A stretch of DNA of 14,106 bases from a candidate division TA06 bacterium (lineage in GTDB: Bacteria; Ratteibacteria; UBA8468; MWAK01). The translations under genes were made by a program, and so were the position numbers. The stretch lies in contig JAKJFK010000022.1 in assembly GCA_022704925.1 (NCBI GenBank), positions 1 to 14,106 of the forward strand. Reading direction: 5' to 3'. The notes under the pieces are model-generated. The model was not told the DNA's origin. It worked only from the letters and a program-made list of their open reading frames with translations, and did not search any database. Shown here piece after piece: positions 6,116 to 12,786 of the stretch (position 1 is the first letter of the stretch; each line of letters begins with the position of its first letter).

Positions 6116-6694
6116 TCAGCGGCGAAGTCCGATCAGCGCCGAGGCGAATGAGGCCACCATCAGGGCCTTGAGCAGGTCAAAGATGACGAAGGGATAGACG
6201 CTCATGGCGAGGGTCCGGATGAATCCGGCCCCGGTCAGGGCCGCCAGCCAGGCCGCGCCGCAGAAGTAGAAGACGGCGGTGCCGGCCGAGTAGGCCAGGA
6301 CCTGCCGGGCCAGGGAACGGCGGGCCGGGTCTTCCAGGAGGCGCCCGATCAGGAAGGCGGCCGGTATGAAGCCGAGCAGGTACCCGGCGCTGGGATAGGC
6401 CAGGAATCCGGCATAGTTCAATCCCTGCCAGCCGGCGAACCAGGGCAGGCCGGCCAGGCCCAGGACCAGGTAGAAAAGGAGGGAAAGGCCGGCGAAAGGG
6501 GCGTCCAGGAGCAGGCCGGCCAGGTAAACGCCCAGGACCTGCCCGGTAAGCGGAATCGGGGTGAAGGGGAGGGGGACCCGGATGCCGGCCAGCAGACCGG
6601 TGACTCCGGCCAGGGTCAGGGAGAGCAACAGGCGGACGGTCAGGGTTTCTTCCCGGCCGAAGGCCAGGATTCCGGCGGAGTCGAATCTTTTCAT
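6116..6694 (-). CDS. bioY: Biotin transporter BioY (ECF S component)
   Basis: BioY is the membrane substrate-binding subunit that captures biotin. Of 192 residues most are hydrophobic, with about six membrane segments. The family motif is seen in VPLPFTPIPLTGQVLGVYLAG (about 40-60), followed by GYLLGFIPAAFLIG and a C-terminal VIFDLLKALMVA. It starts with ATG at 6694, preceded by AGGGGG at about 6 bases, and lies 32 bp after the FAD oxidoreductase gene. No genes for the energising partners (EcfA/EcfT or BioM/BioN) are in the window, so it either shares a module encoded elsewhere or works alone, as reported for some solitary BioY proteins. No biotin biosynthesis gene is adjacent. Confidence 0.92.
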   Translation of the reverse strand: MKRFDSAGILAFGREETLTVRLLLSLTLAGVTGLLAGIRVPLPFTPIPLTGQVLGVYLAGLLLDAPFAGLSLLFYLVLGLAGLPWFAGWQGLNYAGFLAYPSAGYLLGFIPAAFLIGRLLEDPARRSLARQVLAYSAGTAVFYFCGAAWLAALTGAGFIRTLAMSVYPFVIFDLLKALMVASFASALIGLRR

Positions 6695-6713
6695 TTTACC
6701 CCCTGTTTTCTAA

Positions 6714-6729
6714 TGACCGCTTCCGGTCA
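6714..6729 (-). other. Small hairpin at the stop codon of the FAD oxidoreductase
   Basis: TGACCG and CGGTCA pair across a 4-base loop; on the minus strand the first arm is the TGA stop itself. It lies in the 32-bp gap before bioY without a following T-tract. It may be an mRNA processing or stability element, or chance. Confidence 0.35.
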
Positions 6730-8178
6730 GATCACCGCGCCGTCGGCTTGCAGTCGTTTTTGAATCCGGACGACCGGCAGCCGGCGCGGAGTGGTTCCCG
6801 CCTGAACCGCCAGGGCGGCGGCGGTGCCGGCCGCCTGGCCGGTGGCCATGCAGGTGGCCATGACTCGGATGGAACCGAGCGCTTCGTGGTTTACCGAGAT
6901 GCAGCGCCCGGCGACCAGCAGATTTTCAACCCGCTGGGGGACGAGGCAGCGATAGGGAATGGCGTAACTGGTGCCGGGCGGCAGACGCAGGTATTGAGTG
7001 GTGCCGTCCTTGGGGTTGTGGATGTCGATGGTATAAGCGCCCCGGGCTACGCCGTCCGGGAAATCGCGCCCTTCCAGAACGTCTTCCCGGTTCAGGACGT
7101 AATCGCCCAGGATCCGGCGCGATTCGCGCGGACCGGCCTGGCTGGCGGTATATCGCAGGTAGGTCTCTTCGAAACCGGGCAGGTTGTCGCGGTAGAATTT
7201 CATCAGCGCCCAGGCCTGGCGCCGTCCTTCGATTTCCGCCCGGGTCAGGTCCTGGACATCGGTAGTATCGCCGGCCATGCGGGTGGCATTGGCATAGAGT
7301 TCCCGGCGGCCGGCCATCGGGAAGAGTCCGCCGGGTTGGCGCTTGACCGGGTAGGCGCCGTTCTGGTAGGCGCGCTTCATGATCGCGTTCAATTTCGGGT
7401 ATTCCTCGGCCCAGTGGTCGCGCAGGTACTGGGAAATATTGGCGATCACGAAGGCCAGGGTGAGCGGTTGAAGCAGCTGTTCGTTTCCGGGCCAGCCTTT
7501 TTCGTAAGGGGCGCCGGCCGAGGCCGCAATATCTCCGTCGCCGGTGGCGTCGATTACCGCTTTGGCCAGTACCGCCTGCCGGCCGGACTTGCTCTCCAGG
7601 ACGACCCCCCGGAGTTGGTTCCCTTTTTTGATGACATCGACCGCCAGGGAGTACAGGCGGAGTTCCACGCCGGCTTCGAGGGCCATCTCCTGGATCAGGT
7701 ACTTGCTGGCCTCCGGTTCCTGGCGGACGTAAGGTTCCTTGACCGGGTCGGAGGCGGTGCCGCCCATTTCTTTCAGCCGGCGGGCGAATTCCAACGGAAT
7801 CCCCTGGATGATGAGGCGGCCGGCCTGGTCGTTGTAGGTGCGGATGTTGATGACGCTTCCGGCGGTAAGGTTGCCGCCCAGGCAGGGGTGGCGTTCGACC
7901 AGCATGGTTCGGGCGCCGCCGCGGGCCGCGGCGATGGCGGCCGGAAATCCGGCCGGGCCGCCGCCGATCACCAGCACGTCGGTTTCGGCGGCCACCGGCA
8001 GGCGCCGCCTGGGTTCCATTATGTAGCTGGCCGTTGGTTTTCCGGGCGCGCCGAAGGCAATTTCGGTCCTTTCGGGAGAAGCGTCGGCCGCCATCCCCGG
8101 ATGCGGTTTGAGGGCGCTCAGCAGAAGGGCGCCGGGCAGCGAGACCGATGAGAATTTAATGAAATCGCGACGGTTCAT
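6727..8178 (-). CDS. Tat-exported FAD-dependent oxidoreductase
   Basis: The 483-residue protein belongs to the FAD_oxidored type of flavoproteins; its substrate is unknown. The N-terminus [11 protein letters not shown] is a twin-arginine motif followed by a hydrophobic stretch (about 10-24), so the folded flavoprotein is probably exported to the periplasm. The FAD-binding Rossmann motif GGGPAG is at 72-77, with E95 ending the second strand and GGNL at 101-104. [13 protein letters not shown] motif and a C-terminal [17 protein letters not shown] segment are typical of the family. I chose the ATG at 8178 (AGGGAG about 8 bases upstream) because the open frame further upstream (to 8286) has no family-like sequence and would bury the Tat signal. 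It is the first gene of the minus-strand run with bioY, DUF1284 and nitroreductase. Confidence 0.9.
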   Translation of the reverse strand: MNRRDFIKFSSVSLPGALLLSALKPHPGMAADASPERTEIAFGAPGKPTASYIMEPRRRLPVAAETDVLVIGGGPAGFPAAIAAARGGARTMLVERHPCLGGNLTAGSVINIRTYNDQAGRLIIQGIPLEFARRLKEMGGTASDPVKEPYVRQEPEASKYLIQEMALEAGVELRLYSLAVDVIKKGNQLRGVVLESKSGRQAVLAKAVIDATGDGDIAASAGAPYEKGWPGNEQLLQPLTLAFVIANISQYLRDHWAEEYPKLNAIMKRAYQNGAYPVKRQPGGLFPMAGRRELYANATRMAGDTTDVQDLTRAEIEGRRQAWALMKFYRDNLPGFEETYLRYTASQAGPRESRRILGDYVLNREDVLEGRDFPDGVARGAYTIDIHNPKDGTTQYLRLPPGTSYAIPYRCLVPQRVENLLVAGRCISVNHEALGSIRVMATCMATGQAAGTAAALAVQAGTTPRRLPVVRIQKRLQADGAVI

Positions 8179-8322
8179 CCCGTTCTCCCTTTCGGCATGA
8201 AATGGCAGGAAAAAGCAAAAACGCTTATCTTGAAACCACCGGCCGGGATGGCTGAACGGCAACCGGTCCGGCCCTCCGGCGGCCAACAGATTCCTTCGGG
8301 AAAATCGGCCGGGGGTTGATTT

Positions 8323-8328
8323 ATTATA
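8323..8328 (-). promoter_or_regulatory. Possible -10 box for the FAD oxidoreductase operon
   Basis: The minus strand reads TATAAT in an AT-rich patch inside the divergent spacer (8179-8454), about 145 bases before the ATG at 8178. The -35 region is weak. The 5' leader would be about 135 bases; I recognise no riboswitch in it. Confidence 0.45.
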
Positions 8329-8403
8329 TCATAGACAAGGGGGTGGAAAGAACGTTTTGCGGCCGGTGGTTCCCCGCCCGGGTGCGGTTGCCGATCCAGG
8401 TGG

Positions 8404-8409
8404 TATAAT
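8404..8409 (+). promoter_or_regulatory. Possible -10 box for mgtE
   Basis: The plus strand reads TATAAT about 45 bases before the mgtE ATG, which leaves a leader of roughly 40 bases and is too short for an M-box riboswitch. The -35 region is weak (no TTGACA-like sequence at 17 bp). Together with 8323-8328 this makes a divergent promoter pair. Confidence 0.5.
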
Positions 8410-8454
8410 AAAAACCGACGACAGCTGTTTCAGCGACCATAAAAAGAGGCCAGC

Positions 8455-9822
8455 ATGGAACGGGAAAAAGTATCCGGGATGCGGCTGATCCTGCCGGAGA
8501 TCCGGGAACTCCTGAGCCACAAAGAGGTTCCGGAGAACCTGGACGAGATCCTGGAAGAATTCAACCCGGTTGACGTGGCCGAGGCGATGCCGGAACTGGA
8601 ACCGATCGAGCGGGTCCGGCTCCTGTCGAGGCTCCGGCCCGATTTTGCCGGCGAAATATTTTCCTATCTCGGCCCCGATGATCAATTGGCCATCCTGGAG
8701 GGTTTGGAGCCCCAGCGCACCCGGGCGTTGCTTTCGGAGGTGGAGCCGGATGACCGGGCCGATTTGTTCGAGGAACTGCCGCCGGAATTGAAGGCCCGCT
8801 TTCTCTCCATCATGGAGAATGAGGCGGCCCGGGAAACCAGGGAGCTTCTGCAATACCCGTCTCAGAGCGCCGGCGGCCTGATGACCCCGCGTTTTCTGGA
8901 GGTCAAGGAGGGGGACACGGTCAGCGATGCCCTGGACCGGATTCGCCGGACTGGCCAGGAGATCGAGCAGGCCCACCATATTTTCGTCACCGATTCGGAT
9001 GGCAGGCTGGTCGGTCACGTTTCGTTGCGCGGACTGGTGATGGCCGCGCCGCAGCTCCGGGTTTCGGAGATCATGAATGAGAACCCGGTGGCCGTGACCG
9101 TAAGCCAGGATCAGGAGGAAGTGGCGCGCCAGATGCGCAAGTACGACCTGGTGGTGATGCCGGTGGTGGGCGCGGACCGTCGGCTCAAGGGAGTGGTGGC
9201 GATCGATGACGCGATGGATGTGCTGACCGAAGAGCAAACCGAGGATATGTATAAATTCGGGGCGGTTGCCGGCGGTTTCGTGGACAGCTACAGCGGCCAG
9301 AATCCTTTCTCCATCGTCCGCCACCGCATTCCGTGGCTGGTCATGCTTGTCCTGCTTGGCTTCATCTCCGGTTTCGTGATCGACCATTATTCACTCCTGA
9401 TGCAGCAGGTGATCGCCCTGGCCGTTTTCATCCCGCTCCTGATGGGGGCGGCTGGTAACGCCGGCACCCAGGCCAGCACGGTGATGGTGCGCGGCCTGGC
9501 CACCGGCGAAGTCCGGTTGCGCAATCTCTGGCGGGTGGTCGAAAAGGAGCTGCTGGTCGGCCTGATGGCCGGCTTGATCCTGGGTCTGCTGGCCGTGCTC
9601 CGGGTCATGGTTTTGCGGGAAGGCTTGATGATCGCCCTGGTCGTGGCCGTTTCGATGACCGCGGTGGTGGCCCTGGCGACCACGATCGGGGCGGCCCTGC
9701 CGCTTATCTGTAAACGGTTTGGCCTGGACCCGGCGGTCGTCTCCAGCCCGCTGCTGGCCACCGTCATGGATATCTCCACGCTCTTCATTTACTTCGAGAT
9801 CGGCCGCCGCCTGCTCTTCTGA
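8455..9822 (+). CDS. mgtE: Magnesium transporter/channel MgtE
   Basis: MgtE is a homodimeric inner-membrane Mg2+ channel gated by cytosolic Mg2+. The 455 residues follow the family layout: an MgtE_N helical domain (about 20-130), two CBS domains (about 135-260, starting at SAGGLMTPRFLEV and with a second SEIMNENPVAV), a connecting helix, and five membrane helices (about 288-450). The pore-region motif MGAAGNAGTQASTVMVRGLA is at 330-349, and the final helix region SSPLLATVMDISTLFIYF carries D439, equivalent to the Mg2+-binding Asp known from the Thermus protein. ATG at 8455 has AGAGG about 6 bases upstream. A lipoprotein gene follows after 7 bp, so the two are probably co-transcribed. Confidence 0.96.
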   Translation: MEREKVSGMRLILPEIRELLSHKEVPENLDEILEEFNPVDVAEAMPELEPIERVRLLSRLRPDFAGEIFSYLGPDDQLAILEGLEPQRTRALLSEVEPDDRADLFEELPPELKARFLSIMENEAARETRELLQYPSQSAGGLMTPRFLEVKEGDTVSDALDRIRRTGQEIEQAHHIFVTDSDGRLVGHVSLRGLVMAAPQLRVSEIMNENPVAVTVSQDQEEVARQMRKYDLVVMPVVGADRRLKGVVAIDDAMDVLTEEQTEDMYKFGAVAGGFVDSYSGQNPFSIVRHRIPWLVMLVLLGFISGFVIDHYSLLMQQVIALAVFIPLLMGAAGNAGTQASTVMVRGLATGEVRLRNLWRVVEKELLVGLMAGLILGLLAVLRVMVLREGLMIALVVAVSMTAVVALATTIGAALPLICKRFGLDPAVVSSPLLATVMDISTLFIYFEIGRRLLF

Positions 9823-9829
9823 ACCCGGC

Positions 9830-10801
9830 ATGTCAACGAGACCGGCCGCCGGCCGCTGGCTGCTCCTTTTCCTGCTGGTAACGGCCGGATTGTCCGGGTG
9901 CGGCCGGCCGCCGGTGCGCCATTATCTCTCCCCCGAACTGGAAGCCGGTCTGACCCGGTACTCCGACCTGCCCGCCCGGCTGGTGGAACTGGTCGATTCC
10001 GCCCGGGAAGAGGTTCTGGTGGCCACCTACGAGGCGCAGTTGCCCTCGGTTCTGACGGCCCTGGATCAGGCCCGGCGGCGGGGCGTTTCGGTCCGGATGC
10101 TCCAGGATGACGCCACCCTCGGCGACACCGGTTTCTTCGGACCGGTAACGACCGACCGCAACCGCTACCTGATGCACGCGAAATTCATGGTGGTGGACCG
10201 GCGGACCGTCTGGATCGGTTCGGCCAACCTTACCTTTTCCTCGGTTTACCGGAACGACAACGACTACCTGATCATTCGTTCCTCCGGCCTGGCCGATTAC
10301 CTGGCCGGAGCGTTTCAACTGATGCTGGATGGGCGGGTTCCGGGGCGCCCTTTTCAGGACGCGGCCGGCCGCCGGCCGGATTGCCGGGTTTACCTGAACC
10401 CCTGGTGCCGGGCCGCCCTGCTGGAGGAACTGACGGCCGCCCGCCGTCATATCTTCTTTTCCCTTTACGCCCTGACCGACCCGGAGGTGATCAGGCTGCT
10501 GGGAGCCAGGTCGGCCGCCGGGGTAAGAGTTGAGGGGATCCTGGAGCGGGATTGGCCTATGAACCGGGCGGCTTACGAGAAGTTGCGCCGGTCGGGCGTG
10601 GACGTCAGGTGGGATGGGAACCCGAACCTCAACCACTACAAGTTATTCGTGATTGACCGGGCCAGGGTGGTGACCGGTTCCTACAATCCGACCCGGACCG
10701 CCCCGAAGAACCAGGAGGTCATGGCGGTCTTTCCCGATTCCGGGCTGGCCGGGTTTTACCTTCGAAACCTTGCCTTCGGTTGGGGAGAGCCAAGGCCGTA
10801 A
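9830..10801 (+). CDS. Phospholipase D-like lipoprotein with two HKD motifs
   Basis: The 323-residue protein belongs to the phospholipase D superfamily, phosphodiesterases acting on phospholipids or nucleic acids; the substrate here is unknown. The N-terminus has a signal peptide with a lipobox LSGC (21-24), so C24 should be lipidated and the protein anchored outside the cytoplasm. Two complete HKD motifs are present: HAKFMVVD (H116, K118, D123) followed by GSANLT, and HYKLFVID (H269, K271, D276) followed by GSYNPT. Both halves needed for one active site are therefore intact. The ATG at 9830 is preferred over an earlier in-frame start inside mgtE because only it gives the lipobox signal. It starts 7 bp after mgtE and ends 18 bp from the convergent hisI. 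Confidence 0.9.
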   Translation: MSTRPAAGRWLLLFLLVTAGLSGCGRPPVRHYLSPELEAGLTRYSDLPARLVELVDSAREEVLVATYEAQLPSVLTALDQARRRGVSVRMLQDDATLGDTGFFGPVTTDRNRYLMHAKFMVVDRRTVWIGSANLTFSSVYRNDNDYLIIRSSGLADYLAGAFQLMLDGRVPGRPFQDAAGRRPDCRVYLNPWCRAALLEELTAARRHIFFSLYALTDPEVIRLLGARSAAGVRVEGILERDWPMNRAAYEKLRRSGVDVRWDGNPNLNHYKLFVIDRARVVTGSYNPTRTAPKNQEVMAVFPDSGLAGFYLRNLAFGWGEPRP

Positions 10802-10810
10802 TTTACGGCC
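10794..10810. other. Inverted repeat between convergent genes
   Basis: GGCCGTAA and TTACGGCC flank a single T, overlapping the TAA stop of the lipoprotein gene and lying 10 bases before the hisI stop on the other strand. Its position suits a bidirectional transcription stop, but no T-tract follows on either strand, so this is only a possible terminator. Confidence 0.4.
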
Positions 10811-10819
10811 GGCGGCTGG

Positions 10820-11167
10820 TCATGTTTCGAGGCGGCGGAAGAAACAGGTCGGGTTGCCGGTATGACAGGCCGGCCCGCTTTGCCGGACCCGGTAGAGGAT
10901 GGTATCCTGGTCGCAGTCGACCAGGACCGCTTCGATTACCTGTTCGTTTCCGCTCGACTCGCCCTTGCGCCAGAGTTGCTGGCGGGAACGGCTGTAGTAA
11001 TGGGCCCGGCCGGTGGCGAGCGTCAGCCGGAGCGCTTCCAGGTTGGCGTAGGCCAGCATCAACACCCGCCCGTCCCGATCCTGGGCCACGACCGGAACCA
11101 GGCCCTGGTCATTGAACTTGACCTGCCCGAGTTTCACTCCTTCCATGATCCCGTTTTCTTTTTTCAT
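10820..11167 (-). CDS. hisI: Phosphoribosyl-AMP cyclohydrolase (histidine biosynthesis)
   Basis: HisI opens the ring of phosphoribosyl-AMP in the third step of histidine synthesis, in the cytosol. The 115-residue protein is the single-domain form without the HisE pyrophosphatase domain. Hallmarks are [20 protein letters not shown] (57-76), the metal-binding DCDQD (D84, D86, D88, with C85), and GPACHTG and PTCFF (C101, C108). All expected metal and zinc ligands are present, so it should be active. The ATG at 11167 overlaps the TGA of the upstream NagB-like gene (ATGA), which supports this start although the ribosome site is weak. A second ATG at 11146 would give a slightly shorter protein. No other his gene is in the window. 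Confidence 0.94.
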   Translation of the reverse strand: MKKENGIMEGVKLGQVKFNDQGLVPVVAQDRDGRVLMLAYANLEALRLTLATGRAHYYSRSRQQLWRKGESSGNEQVIEAVLVDCDQDTILYRVRQSGPACHTGNPTCFFRRLET

Positions 11168-11922
11168 GTCGCGTTGATCTCTTCGTAGGCGTTCTTTTTC
11201 TTCAAGTGAATGGTCGCCTCCCGGTCCAGAACCACGGTGCAGTCCGGATGACGCTGGAAGACCGAGGCGGTGACCATGCTGGTAAGCGGCCCCTCCAGCG
11301 CCCGGGCGATGGCCATCGCCCGGCCGCCGCCGAGCGCCACCAGGATTATTTTCCGGGCCGCCATCAGTGTGGCCACGCCCACGGTCAGGCTGGAAATCGG
11401 GTGGCTGCTGTGCATCGAAAAACGGCCGTCGCGTTCCAGTTCCATCGGGTCGAGAATCTTGATCCGGCATCGGCTGCCCAGCGAGGATGACGGTTCGTTA
11501 CGTCCCACTTCGCCTCTTATGCCCAGTCCGACGACGCCCAGATCGACCCCGCCGACCTTCTTCAAAATGTTCTCGTAGGCAATGCATTCCGAGGCCGGGT
11601 TGCTGGCGGCCCCGTTCAGCAGGAAGACGTTCTCTTTTTTCAGGTCCAGGCGGCAGAGAAAACGACTCCAGAGGAAAAAGGCATTGCTCAAGGGATTGTC
11701 GGGACCGTAACCGACGAATTCGTCGGTGGCGAAGAAGCGGACCTGGTGAAAACTGATCTCCTTGCGGTTGTCGAATTCAACCAGGTGCTGGTAGCAGGGC
11801 CAGAGTTGATCGCAGGGCGTCAATCCCAGCCGCAGGTCGGCCTTGGCCTCGATCTCCTTTTTTACCAGTCTGGCGATGTACAGGCTGGCGGACTGTTCAT
11901 CGGGCAGGATAAGGACTTTCAT
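11164..11922 (-). CDS. NagB-family protein with substituted active site and lost phosphate loop
   Basis: The 252-residue protein aligns end to end with glucosamine-6-phosphate deaminase/6-phosphogluconolactonase-fold proteins and with its neighbour at 11939. TDEF (D67, E68) fits the NagB catalytic Asp region and N142-E143-P144 the conserved NEP. However, the GHIGFNEP motif reads GEVGRNEP, so the catalytic His is Glu (E138, codon GAA at 11509-11511) and the Asp/Asn position is Arg (R136). The normally glycine-rich phosphate loop (GGTPEG type) is replaced by [10 protein letters not shown] (35-44), and the later phosphate-binding Lys is Arg (R201). It is therefore unlikely to be an ordinary deaminase. 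The ATG at 11922 has GAGGGG upstream and lies 16 bp after the first paralogue; the TGA overlaps hisI. The frame upstream of this ATG (to 12018) is the neighbour's shadow. Confidence 0.85.
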   Translation of the reverse strand: MKVLILPDEQSASLYIARLVKKEIEAKADLRLGLTPCDQLWPCYQHLVEFDNRKEISFHQVRFFATDEFVGYGPDNPLSNAFFLWSRFLCRLDLKKENVFLLNGAASNPASECIAYENILKKVGGVDLGVVGLGIRGEVGRNEPSSSLGSRCRIKILDPMELERDGRFSMHSSHPISSLTVGVATLMAARKIILVALGGGRAMAIARALEGPLTSMVTASVFQRHPDCTVVLDREATIHLKKKNAYEEINAT

Positions 11923-11938
11923 CTCAGGCCCCCTCTTT

Positions 11939-12718
11939 TTACTCGCCCTTGCGCCGCCGCTGCTCTTCCGCGTACTTGTAATACTCCTTTCGTTCCAGGC
12001 AGGAGGCGGCCGCCTCATCCAGGATAACGGTGACCTTCGGGTGCAATTGCAGTATGGAGGCGGTTACCTGGTTGGTTACCGGACCCTCGATGGCCTTCGA
12101 AACTATCTCGGCCTTGTTCGCGGAACTGGCCAGCAGCAGAATCTCTTCCGATTCCAGAATGGTGCCCACTCCCAGCGTGATGCCGCGTTCCGGAGCGGTC
12201 CGGCCGGGCGGGAAGAAACGGCTGTTGTCCTGGATGGTCTGCTCATCCAGCTTTTTGATCCGGGTCCGCGAGGCCAGCGAGGAGCCGGGCTCGTTGAAGC
12301 CGATGTGGCCGACCCGTCCAATGCCAAGCAGCTGCAGGTCGATGCCGCCGGCCTTGATGATCAGGTCTTCATACCAGCGGCAGTGCTTTTCCGGGTTTTC
12401 GGCACGGCCGTCAAGGACGTGCCGATTAGTTTCCGGGATGTCCAGGTGGCGCAGGAGGTTCTCCGAGATGAAGAATCCCAGGCTGTTGGGATCGCCCGGA
12501 CCCATCCCGAGGTATTCGACGAGGTTGAAGGTCTGAACGCGCTTAAAGGAAAGGCCCTCATCCCGGTGCAGGCGCACCAACTCTTTGTAAAGGCCCTCGG
12601 GCGTGCTCCCCGCGCAGAGGCCAAGCTTCAGGTCGGGCCGGGCGGCCAGGCGCGTTTTGACCTTGCGGGCGGCCTCCCGGCTCAATTCTTCGTAATCCCG
12701 GACAATGACGATTCTCAT
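11939..12718 (-). CDS. NagB-family glucosamine-6-phosphate deaminase-like protein
   Basis: The 259-residue protein is closest in look to glucosamine-6-phosphate deaminase, which converts GlcN6P to fructose-6-phosphate and ammonia. The phosphate loop AGSTPEGLY (36-44) is intact, as are GHIGFNEPGSS (H138, E143), R167 in NSRFF and K202. Two positions differ from active NagB: the general-base Asp of NLDEY-type motifs is Val (V67, GTC at 12518-12520), and the Asp/Asn before GH is also Val (V136, GTC at 12311-12313). Deaminase activity is therefore doubtful and the reaction is open. ATG at 12718 follows a purine-rich GGAGG...GGGGGG leader, downstream of its own promoter. The gene is first in a run with the second paralogue and hisI. 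Confidence 0.87.
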   Translation of the reverse strand: MRIVIVRDYEELSREAARKVKTRLAARPDLKLGLCAGSTPEGLYKELVRLHRDEGLSFKRVQTFNLVEYLGMGPGDPNSLGFFISENLLRHLDIPETNRHVLDGRAENPEKHCRWYEDLIIKAGGIDLQLLGIGRVGHIGFNEPGSSLASRTRIKKLDEQTIQDNSRFFPPGRTAPERGITLGVGTILESEEILLLASSANKAEIVSKAIEGPVTNQVTASILQLHPKVTVILDEAAASCLERKEYYKYAEEQRRRKGE

Positions 12719-12743
12719 GGCCCCCCCTTTTCCTCCAGATACT

Positions 12744-12772
12744 GTTATACCCGTTGGTTTCAGGAAAATCAA
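12744..12772 (-). promoter_or_regulatory. Promoter of the nagB-like/hisI operon
   Basis: On the minus strand TTGATT (12767-12772) and TATAAC (12744-12749) are 17 bp apart, in the 68-bp gap after rpsA. The expected start would leave a leader of about 20 bases containing GGAGG (12732-12736) and a run of seven G. No terminator hairpin is visible between rpsA and this promoter, so read-through from rpsA is also possible. Confidence 0.65.
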
Positions 12773-12786
12773 GGGCCGCGTTTCTG

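Noticed and set aside
6748-8151. 467-codon plus-strand frame opposite the FAD oxidoreductase
   Set aside because: It is an antisense shadow; the minus strand carries the clear Rossmann and Tat motifs.
8179-8454. Mg2+-sensing M-box riboswitch before mgtE
   Set aside because: The likely leader is only about 40 bases long and I saw no M-box features.
8329-9387. 352-codon minus-strand frame opposite mgtE
   Set aside because: It is an antisense shadow with His/Gln/Arg-rich product, while mgtE is unmistakable on the plus strand.
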